Positions 9,125 through 18,975 of a DNA stretch of 20,441 bases are shown one piece after another. The translations under genes were made by a program, and so were the position numbers. Every line of letters starts with the position of its first letter. Position 1 is the stretch's first letter. Source of the stretch: Silene noctiflora (lineage: Eukaryota; Streptophyta; Magnoliopsida; Caryophyllales; Caryophyllaceae); the NCBI GenBank assembly GCA_009801015.1, contig VHZZ01002449.1:1-20441 (forward strand), written 5' to 3'. The notes beneath the pieces are model-generated. The model worked only from the letters and a program-made list of their open reading frames with translations. It was not told the origin of the DNA and searched no databases.

Positions 9125-9480
9125 TTGGGTTTAGTAAGAAATTTCAGTTACCTTTTTCGACTGAAATAACTTTTTTTGACAAAAAAATACAGTAATTTCT
9201 TTTTTTTGGAAGTGTTTTGGGCAATGAACTTATTTGCCCAAATAAGCTACCTGAAATAAAATGTTATCTAGGGTCACATTTGAGATTTCAGGTACCTGAT
9301 TCTTGGTTATATTCCTTTTTTACCCTTCAATTTGTAATAAATTAAATAATTTTATTCTTTTAGAGTCACCTTATCAGCTCATAATTTTCAATTATCTTTT
9401 CAAGTTTTTAGTTAATTATTTGTGTTTTCAGCTACCTTTTCAGGTTTCAGCTACCTTCTAAGCTCGTTTTACCAAACAGA
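9125..9480. mobile_element. MITE-like element ending TTTGGTAAAACGAGC
   Basis: The right end, read on the minus strand, is CTGTTTGGTAAAACGAGCTT then AGAAGGTAGCTGAAACC; the left end reads GTTTAGTAAGAAATTTCAGT then TACC. The two are similar inverted termini. Internal GCTACCTGAAA and AGCTACCTTTTCAGG motifs repeat in both orientations. There is no coding capacity. A decayed relative lies at about 365-660. Confidence 0.5.
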
Positions 9481-9793
9481 GCTTTACCTATAAAAACATA
9501 AGAATTGCTATCGATCTTCCTTTTACTATCGTCCCCAATCTTTTTCTCTCACAAAGTAATAAGTTACTATAAATTCGTCCACTTGTGTATCAATAGTTGA
9601 TGGCAAAATATAATTTGTTTAATCGTTCAATTAGAGGAGAAGGTTGGAGAGTCGTAGGAATGAGAAGGTCCTTGGCAAAACGCATCGAAAAATTCGTCTC
9701 TTGATAAAATAAATTGATTGTTTAAGTAGTGGTGGTCTGGCGGCAAGGGGGTGGTAGTGGTGGGAGGTGGGTTGTATTTTTAGGGGTTTTGAA

Positions 9794-10288
9794 TCAGGGC
9801 ATTAACAATAAGGGGTTTGTAGATGACATGTCGATGTTTGTCTACAAACCCCCTATTGTTAGACATAGGTTTGGAGGTTTGTTGATAAGAATGATTACTA
9901 TATAGTATATATGGGTTTGTAGAGTGACTTGGCCAAATATTCTGTGAATGGAATTATTATGTGGGTCCTATAATATAAGGGTAATGATAAATACAGCCCT
10001 AAGGGCTGTATTTAAGAGCTAAAATACTTCCCAAAATGGAATTAAATTAGGAATTTATGACACAATTACGCGTAAATTGATGTCATTAATGCTTGATTTA
10101 AGTTTTTCTTTCCTTTTTGGGTCCCTTAAATACAGCCCTTAGGGCTGTATTTATCATTTTCCATAATATAAACCTTGGAAAGGTTTGTCTATTGTTGGGT
10201 AAGTGTTTGTTATTGAAAATGTTTGTTAACATGGTGATGTGTCAATAGACAAATCTCTTTAGAGGTTTGTCTATTGCTAATGCCCTTA
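9794..10288. mobile_element. PIF/Harbinger-like element with a nested MITE
   Basis: The element is 9797-10285 (489 bp). Its ends are GGGCATTAACAATA and TATTGCTAATGCCC, a 14-bp inverted repeat with one mismatch. The flanks are TCA (9794-9796) and TTA (10286-10288), and the empty site in the sister duplicate is a single TTA at 10605-10607, so the target was TTA. This 3-bp TWA target fits PIF/Harbinger. Without the nested insertion the element is about 296 bp. It has no transposase. Confidence 0.88.
9970..10171. mobile_element. Mutator-type MITE nested in the Harbinger-like element
   Basis: The element is 9979-10162 (184 bp), flanked by ATAATATAA at 9970-9978 and 10163-10171, a perfect 9-bp duplication typical of Mutator-like transposition. 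The ends are inverted repeats of about 38 bp containing AATGATAAATACAGCCCTAA then GGGCTGTATTTAAG. Each end is also a palindrome (AAATACAGCCC/GGGCTGTATTT), so each arm can fold alone and the two can fold together. Confidence 0.92.
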
Positions 10289-10624
10289 GAGAGGAAAAGG
10301 GTGAGTATAAAAAAGCATAAGAATTGCTATCGATTTTCCTTTTACTATCTTCTCCAATCTTTTTCTCTCACAAAATAATAAGTTAGTATAAATTGTGTAT
10401 CAATAGTTGATGACAAAATATAATTTGTTTAATTGTTCAATTAGAGGAGAAGGTTGGAGAGACGTAGGAATGAGAAGGTCCTTGGCAAAACACATCGAAA
10501 AATTCGTCTCTTGATAAAACAAATTGATTGTTTAAGCAGTGGTGGTCTGGCGGCTAGGGGGTGGTAGGGGTGGGAAGTGGGTTGTATTTTTGGGGGTTTT
10601 TGAATTAGAGAGGAAAAGGGCGAG

Positions 10625-11319
10625 TTAGTGAGAGAGAGAGGGGGGTATTATCGTCTTTTAGAAAAAAACGTCGTTGATATTTACTATAACGTCGTCGATG
10701 TTTTACAATCCGATTTTTTAATGACATTACCTTATAACACTACATTTTCATATATTTATAAGATGGTGGTTTTTTTTTTTGAGATAATAAGAAGTTAACT
10801 TCTTTTGAAAACAATTTATGAAAATTTATTAATAACAAAATGTATTCCATATAAAACCGTCTTGATTCATAAATCAATTCGTCTTACTTGTGATGGTAAC
10901 AAACTTGTAACCTCTTACAATCCTCTCCCACTTACCCCTCCCAGTTACCTCTTATCTCACGTCATAAACTTGTGACGGACTGACGGATACATACGAGAAT
11001 TTGTGTTTATAAATTTATTCATAAAGTTCCAACCAATTGCTTTACTTCCTCAAATTCTGTAAATTAACTCATATTTAATACACTAAAAAATAAAATAAAC
11101 AAATCTAACAATTAAACATGTCAACATAGCCTAAGCTAAGCAGCCTCTACTGAATCCCAAAACTTTATAGCGGCTTCCAAGAATCCTAGTTCTTCCTACC
11201 TTCTTCCCCCTTTCCCCTATTGTTCACACCTCTTTATTTAGAAAGATATTCACAATATTTTCATTATTTAGGTAATGATATGTAGGATCATACTTTCCTC
11301 TTCTTCAAACACCTGTAAG
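10625..11319. other. Gene-free stretch
   Basis: Beyond the partial MITE at 10857-11010, the stretch shows a short GA run (10629-10644) and AT-rich DNA. No gene is supported. Confidence 0.5.
10857..11010. mobile_element. TTGTGACGG-type MITE, diverged copy
   Basis: The left part reads ACCGTCTTGATTC and CGTCTTACTTGTGATGG; the right part CGTCATAAACTTGTGACGGA and then CGAGAATTTGTGTTTATAAA, the margin seen in the other copies. The middle TCCTCTCCCACTTACCCCTC is the complement-type counterpart of the GAGGGTAAGTGAGGGAG block. Edges are approximate. Confidence 0.6.
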
Positions 11320-11467
11320 TCTCCCTTAAAACGATATTATCCATTTTAAGCTTAAACGGACAAGTACATACCACTACTATATATAAGAATAAAAAAAAAA
11401 TATATATTTTTCTTATACATGATATTTGACCAGACGGAAAAGTGCCGTCTTAAATAAGATTTTGTGC
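11320..11467. mobile_element. Possible MITE with an AT-rich central palindrome
   Basis: CATTTTAAGCTTAAACGGAC on the left faces CAGACGGAAAAGTGCCGTCT then TAAATAAG on the right, weakly inverted. At the centre, ATAAGAA and TTCTTAT enclose an A/T run (about 11386-11416). The termini are too diverged for a firm family call. Confidence 0.35.
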
Positions 11468-11559
11468 AGTATTTATTACTCATATTGCTCTTATTCATAT
11501 ATCAATGTGTATCTGACCCCAAGCTGTCGTCCCATTATTATCACCATATTTTTTTATTT

Positions 11560-12209
11560 CCAACTTTATTTTCCTGAAACTTCTCTCATTTATACCACCT
11601 TCTCTCTCTTGTCTCTTCCCTTCTCTTCTTTCCATCCTCCATCACATTTTATCAGCCGGGCGAACGGGTAATGCTATAAGGAAAACTCGGAAAAAAGTCG
11701 AGTTTTCATTTTGTAGTGACCCTCACTAGCTCCACAAAATTAATAATATCAATATTAATAGTATATTTTTTTTTTTCAGTTTTACTCTGTCCATCCATTT
11801 TCCAAGCAATAATTTCAAAATATTCAATACAATTAACTTTGATTAATTGCAGTGTATATGTTATAATATAAGTGGGAAGTACCGTATGGTTTGACCAAAA
11901 AAATAGGTGGCTACTTGTTTTCCTGAGAAGGGTAAGAAGAAGATCTGATAGTAATGGTCTCTTTTTGTCAGAAAGCCACAAATTCTCTGAATAAAAGTTG
12001 AAAAGAAAGAAAGAAATTTCCCTTCATCATAGTTTTGTTCTTGAGTTATTCTTTGCTTTCAATCAACCAGTGAATTGGTTGCTTTATACTTAGTTTGGAA
12101 TGGTCTGTTAAACCTTCTGTTCTTAAAACTGTTTGGTTCTTTCAGTAATATATAGTCACGTGTGACGGTAAAAAAGTTTAGCAAAAAAAAATTTTTTGGA
12201 GGGGGAAGG
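11560..12209 (+). promoter_or_regulatory. Promoter and 5' leader of the BAG gene
   Basis: Pyrimidine-rich runs typical of plant promoters lie at 11581-11650. A TATA-like TTATAATATAAG at 11871-11882 would place transcription start near 11905-11915, but this is inference. If so, the leader contains short upstream frames: one of 15 codons at 11957-12004 and one of three codons (ATG GTC TGT stop) at 12100-12111. A perfect palindrome TCACGTGTGA with a G-box core lies at 12156-12165, just before the start codon. Confidence 0.45.
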
Positions 12210-14064
12210 ATGATGCGTATGAGGACGAAGTTAACTGGGTTGTCACCCATGAATGGGAATAAAACTACCACTGCTAATGGTGTTGGTGGTGGTGGTGGTG
12301 TCGGTGATGGCGGCGAGGAAAGGCCTGAGAATTGGGAGCTCAGGCCTTGTGGGATGTTAGTACAGAAGAGAATAGATGCGGATCAGAACACTAAACCGCC
12401 ACCAAGTGTTCGGGTTCGGGTAAAATACGGGTCAAGCTACCATGAAATCCATATTAACTCCCAGGCAACATTTGGTATGTTTATTATGTTCTTTTTAGTG
12501 AAGTGAATTGGTTTTGACTTTTTCAGTGATTAAGGTTGACTTAGAAATACTCCCTTTGTCTTAATCAATTGTTTACCTTTGGTTAAAATAATTTTCATAG
12601 TGAATACAAAAGGTAAACAAATGATTGAAACGGAGGGAGTATCAATACGGAGTATGTGATTGTTAGTTAATGGGGTTGGTTATATTGCAGGGGAGTTGAA
12701 GAAAAAGTTAAGTGGACCGACAGGGTTACACCATGAAGATCAGAAGGTGTATTTCAAGGATAAAGAGAGGAGTTCAAAGGAGTTTTTGGATATTGTAGGA
12801 GTGAAAGATAAATCAAAGCTGGTAGTGGTGGAAGATCCACTTAGTCAGGAAAAAAGGTACCTTGAAATGAAGAGAACTGCTAAGATGGAGAAAGCTGCTA
12901 AATCTATCTCTCAAATTAGTTTGGAAGTTGATAAACTCGCAGCTCAGGTATTTAATTCTTGCTATTTTGCGAAGAAATGTTGGTGTTTTAGGAGTTTGTA
13001 GTGTGTGAATTAGTTAAATTGAGCTTATGAAGAATAGTTTTTCGCGCAATCTCGCGAAAATCTAGAGAAATTAGCAAGCATAGAGCTGGTTTTCTTGAAT
13101 GTAGCACTCTTGTGGCTCTGAAATTGAAATTGATGTGGTTTTGTGTGCCATGGAATGTTTGTTGGATTTCCAATTGAAATGAAATTGGTTTTTCTAATCT
13201 TGTGTTGGAATTTGGCAGGTGGCGGATCTTGAATCAGTGATTTTGAAAGGGGGAAGAGTGGCAGAAACTGAAGTAGTGAGTGTAATTGAGCTGCTAATGA
13301 ATGAACTGATCAAACTTGATGGTATTGTGGCTGATGGAGATGTCAAACTGCAACGAAAGATGCAGGTAATTTCTCATTTCTGTGGCCAAATATTACGGTT
13401 TTCTGAGTCTTTCAGGCTACTAAATGACAGTCTTATATCAATGTTACGGTGAGTCTGACTGAATCCAACTAAGATTCCCGCTCGTATACCCAGTGTATAC
13501 TAAGTACTGAAATCAAGAAACAACTAGCTCATTTGTGTGCTTAAAATGATCACTGAAATCACATTTTTGCATTCTTACCACACTTATTTTTGCGTTCTTA
13601 CCAAACTTATATTTCTTGTGCAGGTGGTTCGAGTTCAGAAATATGTTGAAACATTAGATGTGCTAAAGGCAAAAAACGCAATGCCAAAATCAAATGGTGT
13701 TCATATGCCAAATGGAAATCACCAAAAAATCCCAAATGGTCATGCCAAAAATCCAGTATCCACGGGGAACAGTCAAAGTCATTTGAATAATCAGGACATG
13801 ACATCAAATGGTGGCAAACCACCATTACCAGTCAAGCAACAACCCAAGCAGCCGCAAAGACATTCTATTGGTCACTCACCATTGCGACCACAGCCACAAC
13901 GGCAAGAGCCAACACGACATTCTACATCAGGGACAGTGGTAACCACACAGTGGGAAACGTTCGAGTCAACACCTCCACTTATCGCTTTCTCTCCTACAAG
14001 ATCACTTGAGGCAACTCCTCCTAAGCCAGAAAAACCCAAGTTCCCTTGGGAATTTTTCGAATAA
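12210..14064 (+). CDS. BAG family molecular chaperone regulator (BAG1-like), four exons
   Basis: Predicted Hsp70/Hsc70 co-chaperone: the BAG domain binds the Hsp70 nucleotide-binding domain and promotes nucleotide exchange. Exons 12210-12474, 12691-12947, 13219-13365 and 13624-14064 join in phase through GT-AG introns to 369 residues. Residues 1-65 are Gly-rich and end in a WELRPCGMLVQKR block. A ubiquitin-like domain spans about 66-136 (VRVRVKYGSSYHEI to KSKLVVVEDP) and the BAG domain about 141-242. In the last helix Arg220 and Gln228 are eight residues apart, as are the Hsc70-contacting Arg237 and Gln245 of human BAG1. Residues 243-330 are Gln/Asn/Pro-rich and probably disordered. The tail keeps WETFE and ends PWEFFE, like the Arabidopsis BAG1 end as I recall it. 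The start is the first in-frame ATG; the frame is open further upstream but without ATG, and position -3 is A. Length and start (MMRM) fit Arabidopsis BAG1 (about 342 residues). Confidence 0.93.
12548..12642. mobile_element. Short Stowaway-like MITE in BAG intron 1
   Basis: The ends TACTCCCTTTGTCTTAATCA and the facing TGATTGAAACGGAGGGAGTA (other strand TACTCCCTCCGTTTCAATCA) form long inverted repeats that continue through TTGTTTACCTTTGG. The element is about 95 bp with TA at each end. Nearly all of it is stem, so the intron can form a hairpin. It makes up close to half of the 216-nt intron 1 (12475-12690). The splice sites are not part of it. Confidence 0.8.
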
Positions 14065-14345
14065 GGTGGAACATTATACATATCCCCCTATTTGCTCGTG
14101 TGTGTGTTTGGATGTGTATTATTTATTTTTCTGATATTTGTGTTCAGATGGGTTTGATATCTTTTTCTTCATTCTTTTCTGTATCTAGATTTTGTTAGCA
14201 ACCCCCCTTATTACATCTCCACATGAGAAATAAATTGTGGGGTGTGTGGCCATGAAAAACGATTTATACTACCATAATGTGCCTTTCTTTTTTAGATGTT
14301 GGGCTTTAGAGTCATAATGTTTTGTTTGTGCTAGATATAATTATA
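14065..14345 (+). terminator. BAG 3' untranslated region and polyadenylation signal
   Basis: After the stop at 14062-14064 the sequence becomes T-rich, with TGTGTGTTTGGATGTGTATT (T/G-rich upstream element type). A canonical AATAAA lies at 14229-14234, which would put cleavage near 14250. Where the transcript really ends cannot be read from sequence. Confidence 0.5.
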
Positions 14346-14999
14346 CTCTCGATCTATGAATGAAGTAGGTGTGTATTTGTTGAATCAAGCAGTCTTGAAA
14401 ATTTTCTTCTTAAACGAGTTTCTGCCTCACTTTCTGTTCTTTTCAAGTCTGTCCTATTGTTGCATGCTTGCATGCGTTGTGATCTTCCTGAGTATGTAGG
14501 AATTATTGCTACATAGGTAAAAGTTGGAGCAGTGAGACTATTCTGCAAGTTAGTAGACTACTTTCCTATACCAGTTAGTGTGTCTAAGGAAGGAGTCGAC
14601 CACTCGTCCCACTTGGGTTGAGGACAATCTGCCTTGCTTGTTTTTATGTCGTCCTGCCACGGGGACTTGAGAAGTAGTATTAGAGTACTATGGTTCGGCT
14701 TGGTTCAATGAAAGTGCAAATCACCTGAGTGCTCCTCAGATTAACCAGAGATGGTGCAGAATAGCACTGGGAACGGATAACTGCAACGGCATGTGAAGGA
14801 GGGAGATTGGTCATCCAAGTGTGCGTAGAAACATTGGGGCCGGCTGCTGGGGCACAACAGCATGTTTCTGTTTGGTATATGAGGATGGTTGTTTTGGAGA
14901 ACATTATTGCTCTTCAAACCTTGCTTCCTATGTGGTTCACTAACTGACAGACGTGCTTGTGGATGGAAAATTGGAAAGTAATGGTAATGATTTTTCACA
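14346..14999. other. Gene-free stretch of higher GC
   Basis: This stretch is less AT-rich than its surroundings and has several frames of 60-85 codons on both strands, none with recognisable motifs or splice support. It may be a decayed insertion or an extended 3' region of the BAG transcript; I see no ends or duplications that decide. Confidence 0.4.
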
Positions 15000-15178
15000 A
15001 ATTCTCGTTTAAGATGGAGAGTCGTACACTATCCGTTTTAAGTTTAAAACGGGTCGAAGACATACCAAATCATATGGCAAGTTGCCTAGGAAATGCCAAA
15101 GGTTTTGTCTTTATTATGACCATAGTACCATGTGGCAATATTTGACCCGTTTTAAGATTTAAGACAGATACTCCGTCT
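15000..15178. mobile_element. GACGG/TTAAAACGGGTC-type MITE
   Basis: The left end contains ACTATCCGTTTTAAGTTTAA then AACGGGTCGAAGA. On the other strand the right end contains GTATCTGTCTTAAATCTTAA then AACGGGTCAAATA. This is an inverted repeat of about 33 bp with several mismatches; CATATGGCA and TGCCACATG lie inside each arm. The flank AAATTCTCG resembles the AGAATTTGTG margin of the TTGTGACGG copies, so it may be a relative of that family. Confidence 0.6.
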
Positions 15179-16109
15179 ACCTTCCTGAAATTCACTTTTT
15201 CTAAGCGCTTCTTTCAAAGGGAAGTGTAAAAAGTGATCAAAGGAGTGTAATAATTAGCTCCCAAAAGTAAGGGGAGGGTGCCTCTAATTATAGAGTACTA
15301 ATTAACCTTACATTAAGATGTAGAGGGATGGAGGGACAAGATACTGATTAGGGCGGCAAGTGACTTAATGGCATGTCATTAGTGTTAACAGTTCCGAGGA
15401 TCATTCAGGCCTTAAGGTTCCAAGATCATCACTGTCTCAGATTGCCTGATTCAGAAGTCCAAATGTTATTTAAAGAACTGTTAAGCACAGTTGCTAGAAA
15501 TAGAAAGACGCGTTGGCCGAAGCACACAAAGAATCTATCTGACTCCAAAATGACATGATAGTGATTAGTGCATATATATATTCCCTTCTTTTTGTTGTTT
15601 TTTGTGTAGACCGGGGTGTCTATTGTCGATAACAATGATTCTCTCTCGTTGTGCGTGCTCTCTAAAGAGAGGTGAATTTGCGAATAACTAGCCAATAGAG
15701 AATTACTATCCACCTTCTCCTCTAATAACTAGTTAAAATATACTGTAGTATATTTGGCCTCATCTACTTGCCATCTAACCCCACCCGATATATATTATCT
15801 TAATCGATTGCGAGAGGACAAAGCAGATAGAAGAGAAGGTAGATAGCCCCGATCTCATGGTTAGAGAATGAGGTCAATAACCTTCTCTTTGTATTTGTTT
15901 ACTTTTACTTCTTATTACTCGTATTGGTTATGGATGACGAGTCGATGGTAAATTTCAATCAAAACATTCGTAAAGTTGAAACAAAGGGTCCCCAAGTACT
16001 AAACAGAAACAGGTAAACAATACGATCGAGACGAAGAAAGTAGAAATAAGTACGGATGATAAGTGTGTCATACCTGTCACAATTCATCATCTCTGGGGTT
16101 CGCATGAAG
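15179..16109. other. Stretch without a supported gene
   Basis: One ATG-started frame of 61 codons (15373-15558, plus strand) has no recognisable domain and no splice support, so I do not call it a gene. CCTTCTC/GAGAAGG motifs around 15710-15840 are weakly inverted. TTTGTTTACTTTTACTTC near 15892 and GTAAACAATACGATCGAGAC near 16013 hint at a decayed short MITE. Part of the stretch may be the 3' end of a minus-strand transcript. Confidence 0.4.
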
Positions 16110-16196
16110 TTAAGGACAATGCTTCCAAAGCAAAACAAAGCCACCTGGGTACTCCTTGTTTGTGTTGATCACTTCAAATGGAAGCTGTCTCTGTCC
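16110..16196 (-). CDS. Unrecognised possible terminal coding exon
   Basis: On the minus strand a 28-codon frame ends in TAA at 16112-16110 and contains QLPFEVINTNKEYPGGF then VLLWKHCP. An acceptor-like AG precedes 16196 after a pyrimidine-rich stretch, and the frame stays open about 18 codons further upstream. The adjoining strand has another candidate junction, GACAG followed by GTATGA near 16070, so splicing could differ. It might be the last exon of the minus-strand unit that starts near 19940, but I found no phased chain of exons that connects them. A second frame also reads through this DNA for 30 codons. Function unknown, and it may not be coding. Confidence 0.2.
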   Translation of the reverse strand, partial: GQRQLPFEVINTNKEYPGGFVLLWKHCP

Positions 16197-17120
16197 CTTT
16201 GATTCCAAACGCACATGGAGGAACAAAAGTACAAAGAAGTCATATTCAGATTAACCATCTGCTTGGTTTTTTTTATTTCTGATGATTAATACAAGAAATT
16301 GACATCAAACTTAACATATGCATAATTATTATGACACTTAAGAAAGCAAGCAAATTCTGGTTTGGGTACATATCAAGCCAACTGGTTCATTACTGACATT
16401 GAAACATAAGATGGTTCGATTTTAAATACTCTAACTACGTGAACATTTCTAGCTTAACTGGTAAAGTAGTTGAGATTTAAGCGAATATATTTCGTCCTGA
16501 ACTTTCTAAATTTTACCAGCACTGGCCTCATCAGATATAACTAAGTTCCGCATTAAATACAATCGACTCTGCCAAGGGTAGAAGAATGAGACCTATTATG
16601 AAACAGACAATGCATTACAGACGTATGAGCATTACGCTTCAATTAGTAATTAGGGTTAAATTTAGGTGATAGATATTTGGCTTTAGATGGGGAAAAGATT
16701 CTAATCAAATAGATAATCCAATACAAATACTGACAATTAAACTAGTAGAAATAAGTTGTTGATAGCACGCCATATGCCTGCATGGGAGCCCAAGAACAGA
16801 GAATAAGTTGACAAAAGCCAGTGAGATCTGTATCATGATAACCCTACACCCAACTAAAAGCTGATATCTACAGCTGTAAGCATATAACGCCCAAATAATG
16901 TGTAGCACAGTGATGACATGAAGAATCTAATATGCTGCTAATGCTATTTAGAATGAAACAACTTTATATTAATTTATGAAACTGGATACCCCAGCATCAT
17001 AGGAAAATAACATGTAGAAACAACTGTTTGTATTTCTTCTATTAAAGTTATTAGTTAGAACTTAGAAGGAGGATTCCAAGACCGGAAAGTAAACTCCAAG
17101 TGCAGATAGCAAATAGTCTT
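16197..17120. other. Stretch without a supported gene
   Basis: If the minus-strand unit extends this far, this is intron-like. A 67-codon minus frame at 16705-16908 includes a hydrophobic run (ISLAFVNLFSVLGLP) followed by an AG/GC junction-like site, but nothing identifies it. Confidence 0.4.
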
Positions 17121-17335
17121 ATACTCCCTCCGTTCAGGTCAATTGTTGTCATTTGGTCTTGGCACAAAGACCAAGGGAAGATGAGGGGGGCAATTAGTAG
17201 ATGACAAGTGGAACAAATTGAGTGTGAATAATCAAATTGTTCATCAAGTTCATTCCTAAAATAGAAATGACAATAATTGACTGAGACGCCCTAAAATGGA
17301 ATAAGACAACAAATTACGAGAACAAAGGGAGTAGT
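17121..17335 (-). mobile_element. Stowaway-like MITE ('CTCCCTCCGTTC' family), best-preserved copy
   Basis: It starts TACTCCCTCCGTTCAGGTCA then ATTGTTGTC and ends GACAACAAATTACGAGAACA then AAGGGAGTA, with TA on both sides. The inside shares TGGCACAAAGACCAAGGGAA, GATGACAAGTGGAACAAATT and CCCTAAAATGGAATAAGACA with the copies at 2771-2966 and 5263-5472. It has about 215 bp and no coding capacity. Confidence 0.88.
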
Positions 17336-18187
17336 AGATTTGCAAGAATTATGATCAGATTCAAGGCATGCTGTTAGAAAGGCAAAATAGATTATTTCCC
17401 GACAACTAAAACGATAATTGCATAAGGTAGTCAAACTATGGCATTTCTGCAATGAAATGTGAAGAATTTAAGTCAGAATCAAATGTGAAGATGTCTTTAA
17501 ACCCTATAAAGTTAGAAACTGAGTTAGTGAGTTATCAAAGTCAGTCAACCCACATTAATTATCATGTCACAAATCTGTTTGAGCATATTCCCTTATGACG
17601 CTCTAAATTTATGTAACACAATCTAAAGGAGCGTATCGCAATTAAGAGGTGGGTCTGTGTGGTATATTCACGACGATTTGGGTAACCTTGGTTAGAACGA
17701 TAACCCTATAGTTCTAAGTCTTCTAACTATATGAACTATTCTATGAAAATGTGACTGAGGAGAAACATGAAACACTAAACTGGATACTATAAACTCTGAA
17801 TGCTTTCAGTTGAAATACAAACCACAAACTGGAATATGATAGGAATGAAAGTTGAGCCAAAGTGCTTCATTGTGTCCGTTGTACAGAACTACAGACTACA
17901 GAGTGAACATGTACGCATCTGATATTAATCTTCAAATTTAGAAACATGCACTAATATTTCGCATGTTAACAAATGCAACAGCAAGGATGCAGAAGAAGTA
18001 CCATAACACTTATAGCAGTCTGGTGAGCTGTAAGAGTCAAATACATCATTCACTGGCTGGTAACAGCAAAAACTTGTCACCGAAGGCGGTCATCCTCCAT
18101 GATACTTGACAGAGTTACGAAGATGTATATTAATGATATCATAAAATTCAGTGTCTAACCCATGACCGGGAGCGTATATGAATGACG
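17336..18187. other. Stretch without a supported gene, possible 3' UTR of a minus-strand transcript
   Basis: Read on the minus strand, sequence after the stop at 18188 has no sizeable open frame and contains TTTGTATTTCAACTG and other T-rich runs, like a 3' untranslated region or intron. No clear AATAAA was identified. No repeat or RNA gene was recognised. Confidence 0.35.
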
Positions 18188-18975
18188 TCATGAACCTTGC
18201 TCAACATCAGACCGACAAGGAAATTTGTTTGGATACGTGGGTGATTTGATAACGGTCACTAACGCACTAGGAAACAAATCAATCTGCAAAATTGAGATAA
18301 AAAAATGTTATAAAAAAGGACTTACAGGAACAAACATAATCTGTAGTACACAGAGTACATATAGATACGCTATTTATGGAATTCAAACCATTTCAGATGC
18401 GACAGCATTCGAAGAAACATATGAAGCAAACAAAAAGAGGAAAAAGGAAACGAAATAAATAGCATGTTTTGAAATGCATTCAAAATCGAATAAAGCAAAA
18501 CAATTCCACCATGACCACTGAAGACTCATCCCAATTCCCACCCCTAAATCGGGAATATGAAGCTGTGACCAGCACTACAACAATACCAGATAAAAAATTG
18601 GGAGAGTGAGGGGGTAACTGTACTCTTAGAAGACAATTAGCTTATGTAATATATGGTCATTTAGAGTTTCACATACAAAGCTTTCGATAAAGAGCGTCAC
18701 CTAACGGTATTGTATGCTATACTGATTTTCTATCAATCACGATTCCATCTTCTGATCTTGTACAAAACCTCCTGAACCTATCAAGTACTCCCTCTCATCA
18801 ACTGTTCTACGTTTTTGTGCAAAATTTTCACACAACTATTCAACCTGACATATTTTCTGATTGTCCTTCTCAATGAACATTGTTCTCCCTTCTAGTAAGA
18901 ATAAGACTGCAGACGAACTACTCAAACTAGGCTTGTTTCTCACAAGTGCAAAGACATCAAGAGATCTCATATCGG
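18188..18975 (-). CDS. Tentative two-exon small protein, unrecognised
   Basis: Minus-strand model. Exon 18975-18845 follows an acceptor (TGATTGTTGATTTAG), has its first ATG at 18970, encodes 42 residues (MRSLDVFALVRNK to NQKICQ) and ends CAG before GTTGAA. Exon 18283-18188 follows a good acceptor (CAATTTTGCAG), starts in the same phase, and encodes 31 residues (IDLFPSALVTVIKSP to DVEQGS) before TGA. Together they give 73 residues with a hydrophobic core SAVLFLLEG. The unit's leader exon and intron 1 lie just upstream in a fitting layout. I do not recognise the protein. More exons may lie between (a site CCTGTAAGT at 18328-18320 is a strong donor) or the last exon may splice onward. The phase match is one chance in three, so support is modest. 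Confidence 0.3.

Larger units (their letters stand above)
9489..10624 (+). repeat. Tandem duplication of about 320 bp, left copy split by a transposon
   Basis: The left copy is 9489-9796 plus 10289-10305; the right copy is 10306-10624. They share long blocks such as GCATAAGAATTGCTATCGAT (with small changes), AGAGGAGAAGGTTGGAGAG, ATGAGAAGGTCCTTGGCAAA and AGTGGTGGTCTGGCGGC, differing at a modest number of bases. If the transposon at 9797-10285 is removed, the two copies lie directly head to tail. Each has a 14-codon open frame starting ATGAGAAGG, with no recognisable product. Confidence 0.9.

Noticed and set aside
12162-12209. N-terminal extension of the BAG protein by 16 codons
   Set aside because: The extension would start at GTG (12162), which is not a usual plant start; the first in-frame ATG is 12210 and has a good context.
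14346-14999. Retroelement remnant suggested by the higher GC and a GGGTTGAGGACAATC motif
   Set aside because: No terminal repeats, target duplication or coding motif could be seen, so I do not name it.
18326-18340. 15-nt microexon (acceptor CTACAG, donor GTAAGT)
   Set aside because: Using it together with the acceptor at 18284 would need an intron of only 42 nt, shorter than plant introns normally are.
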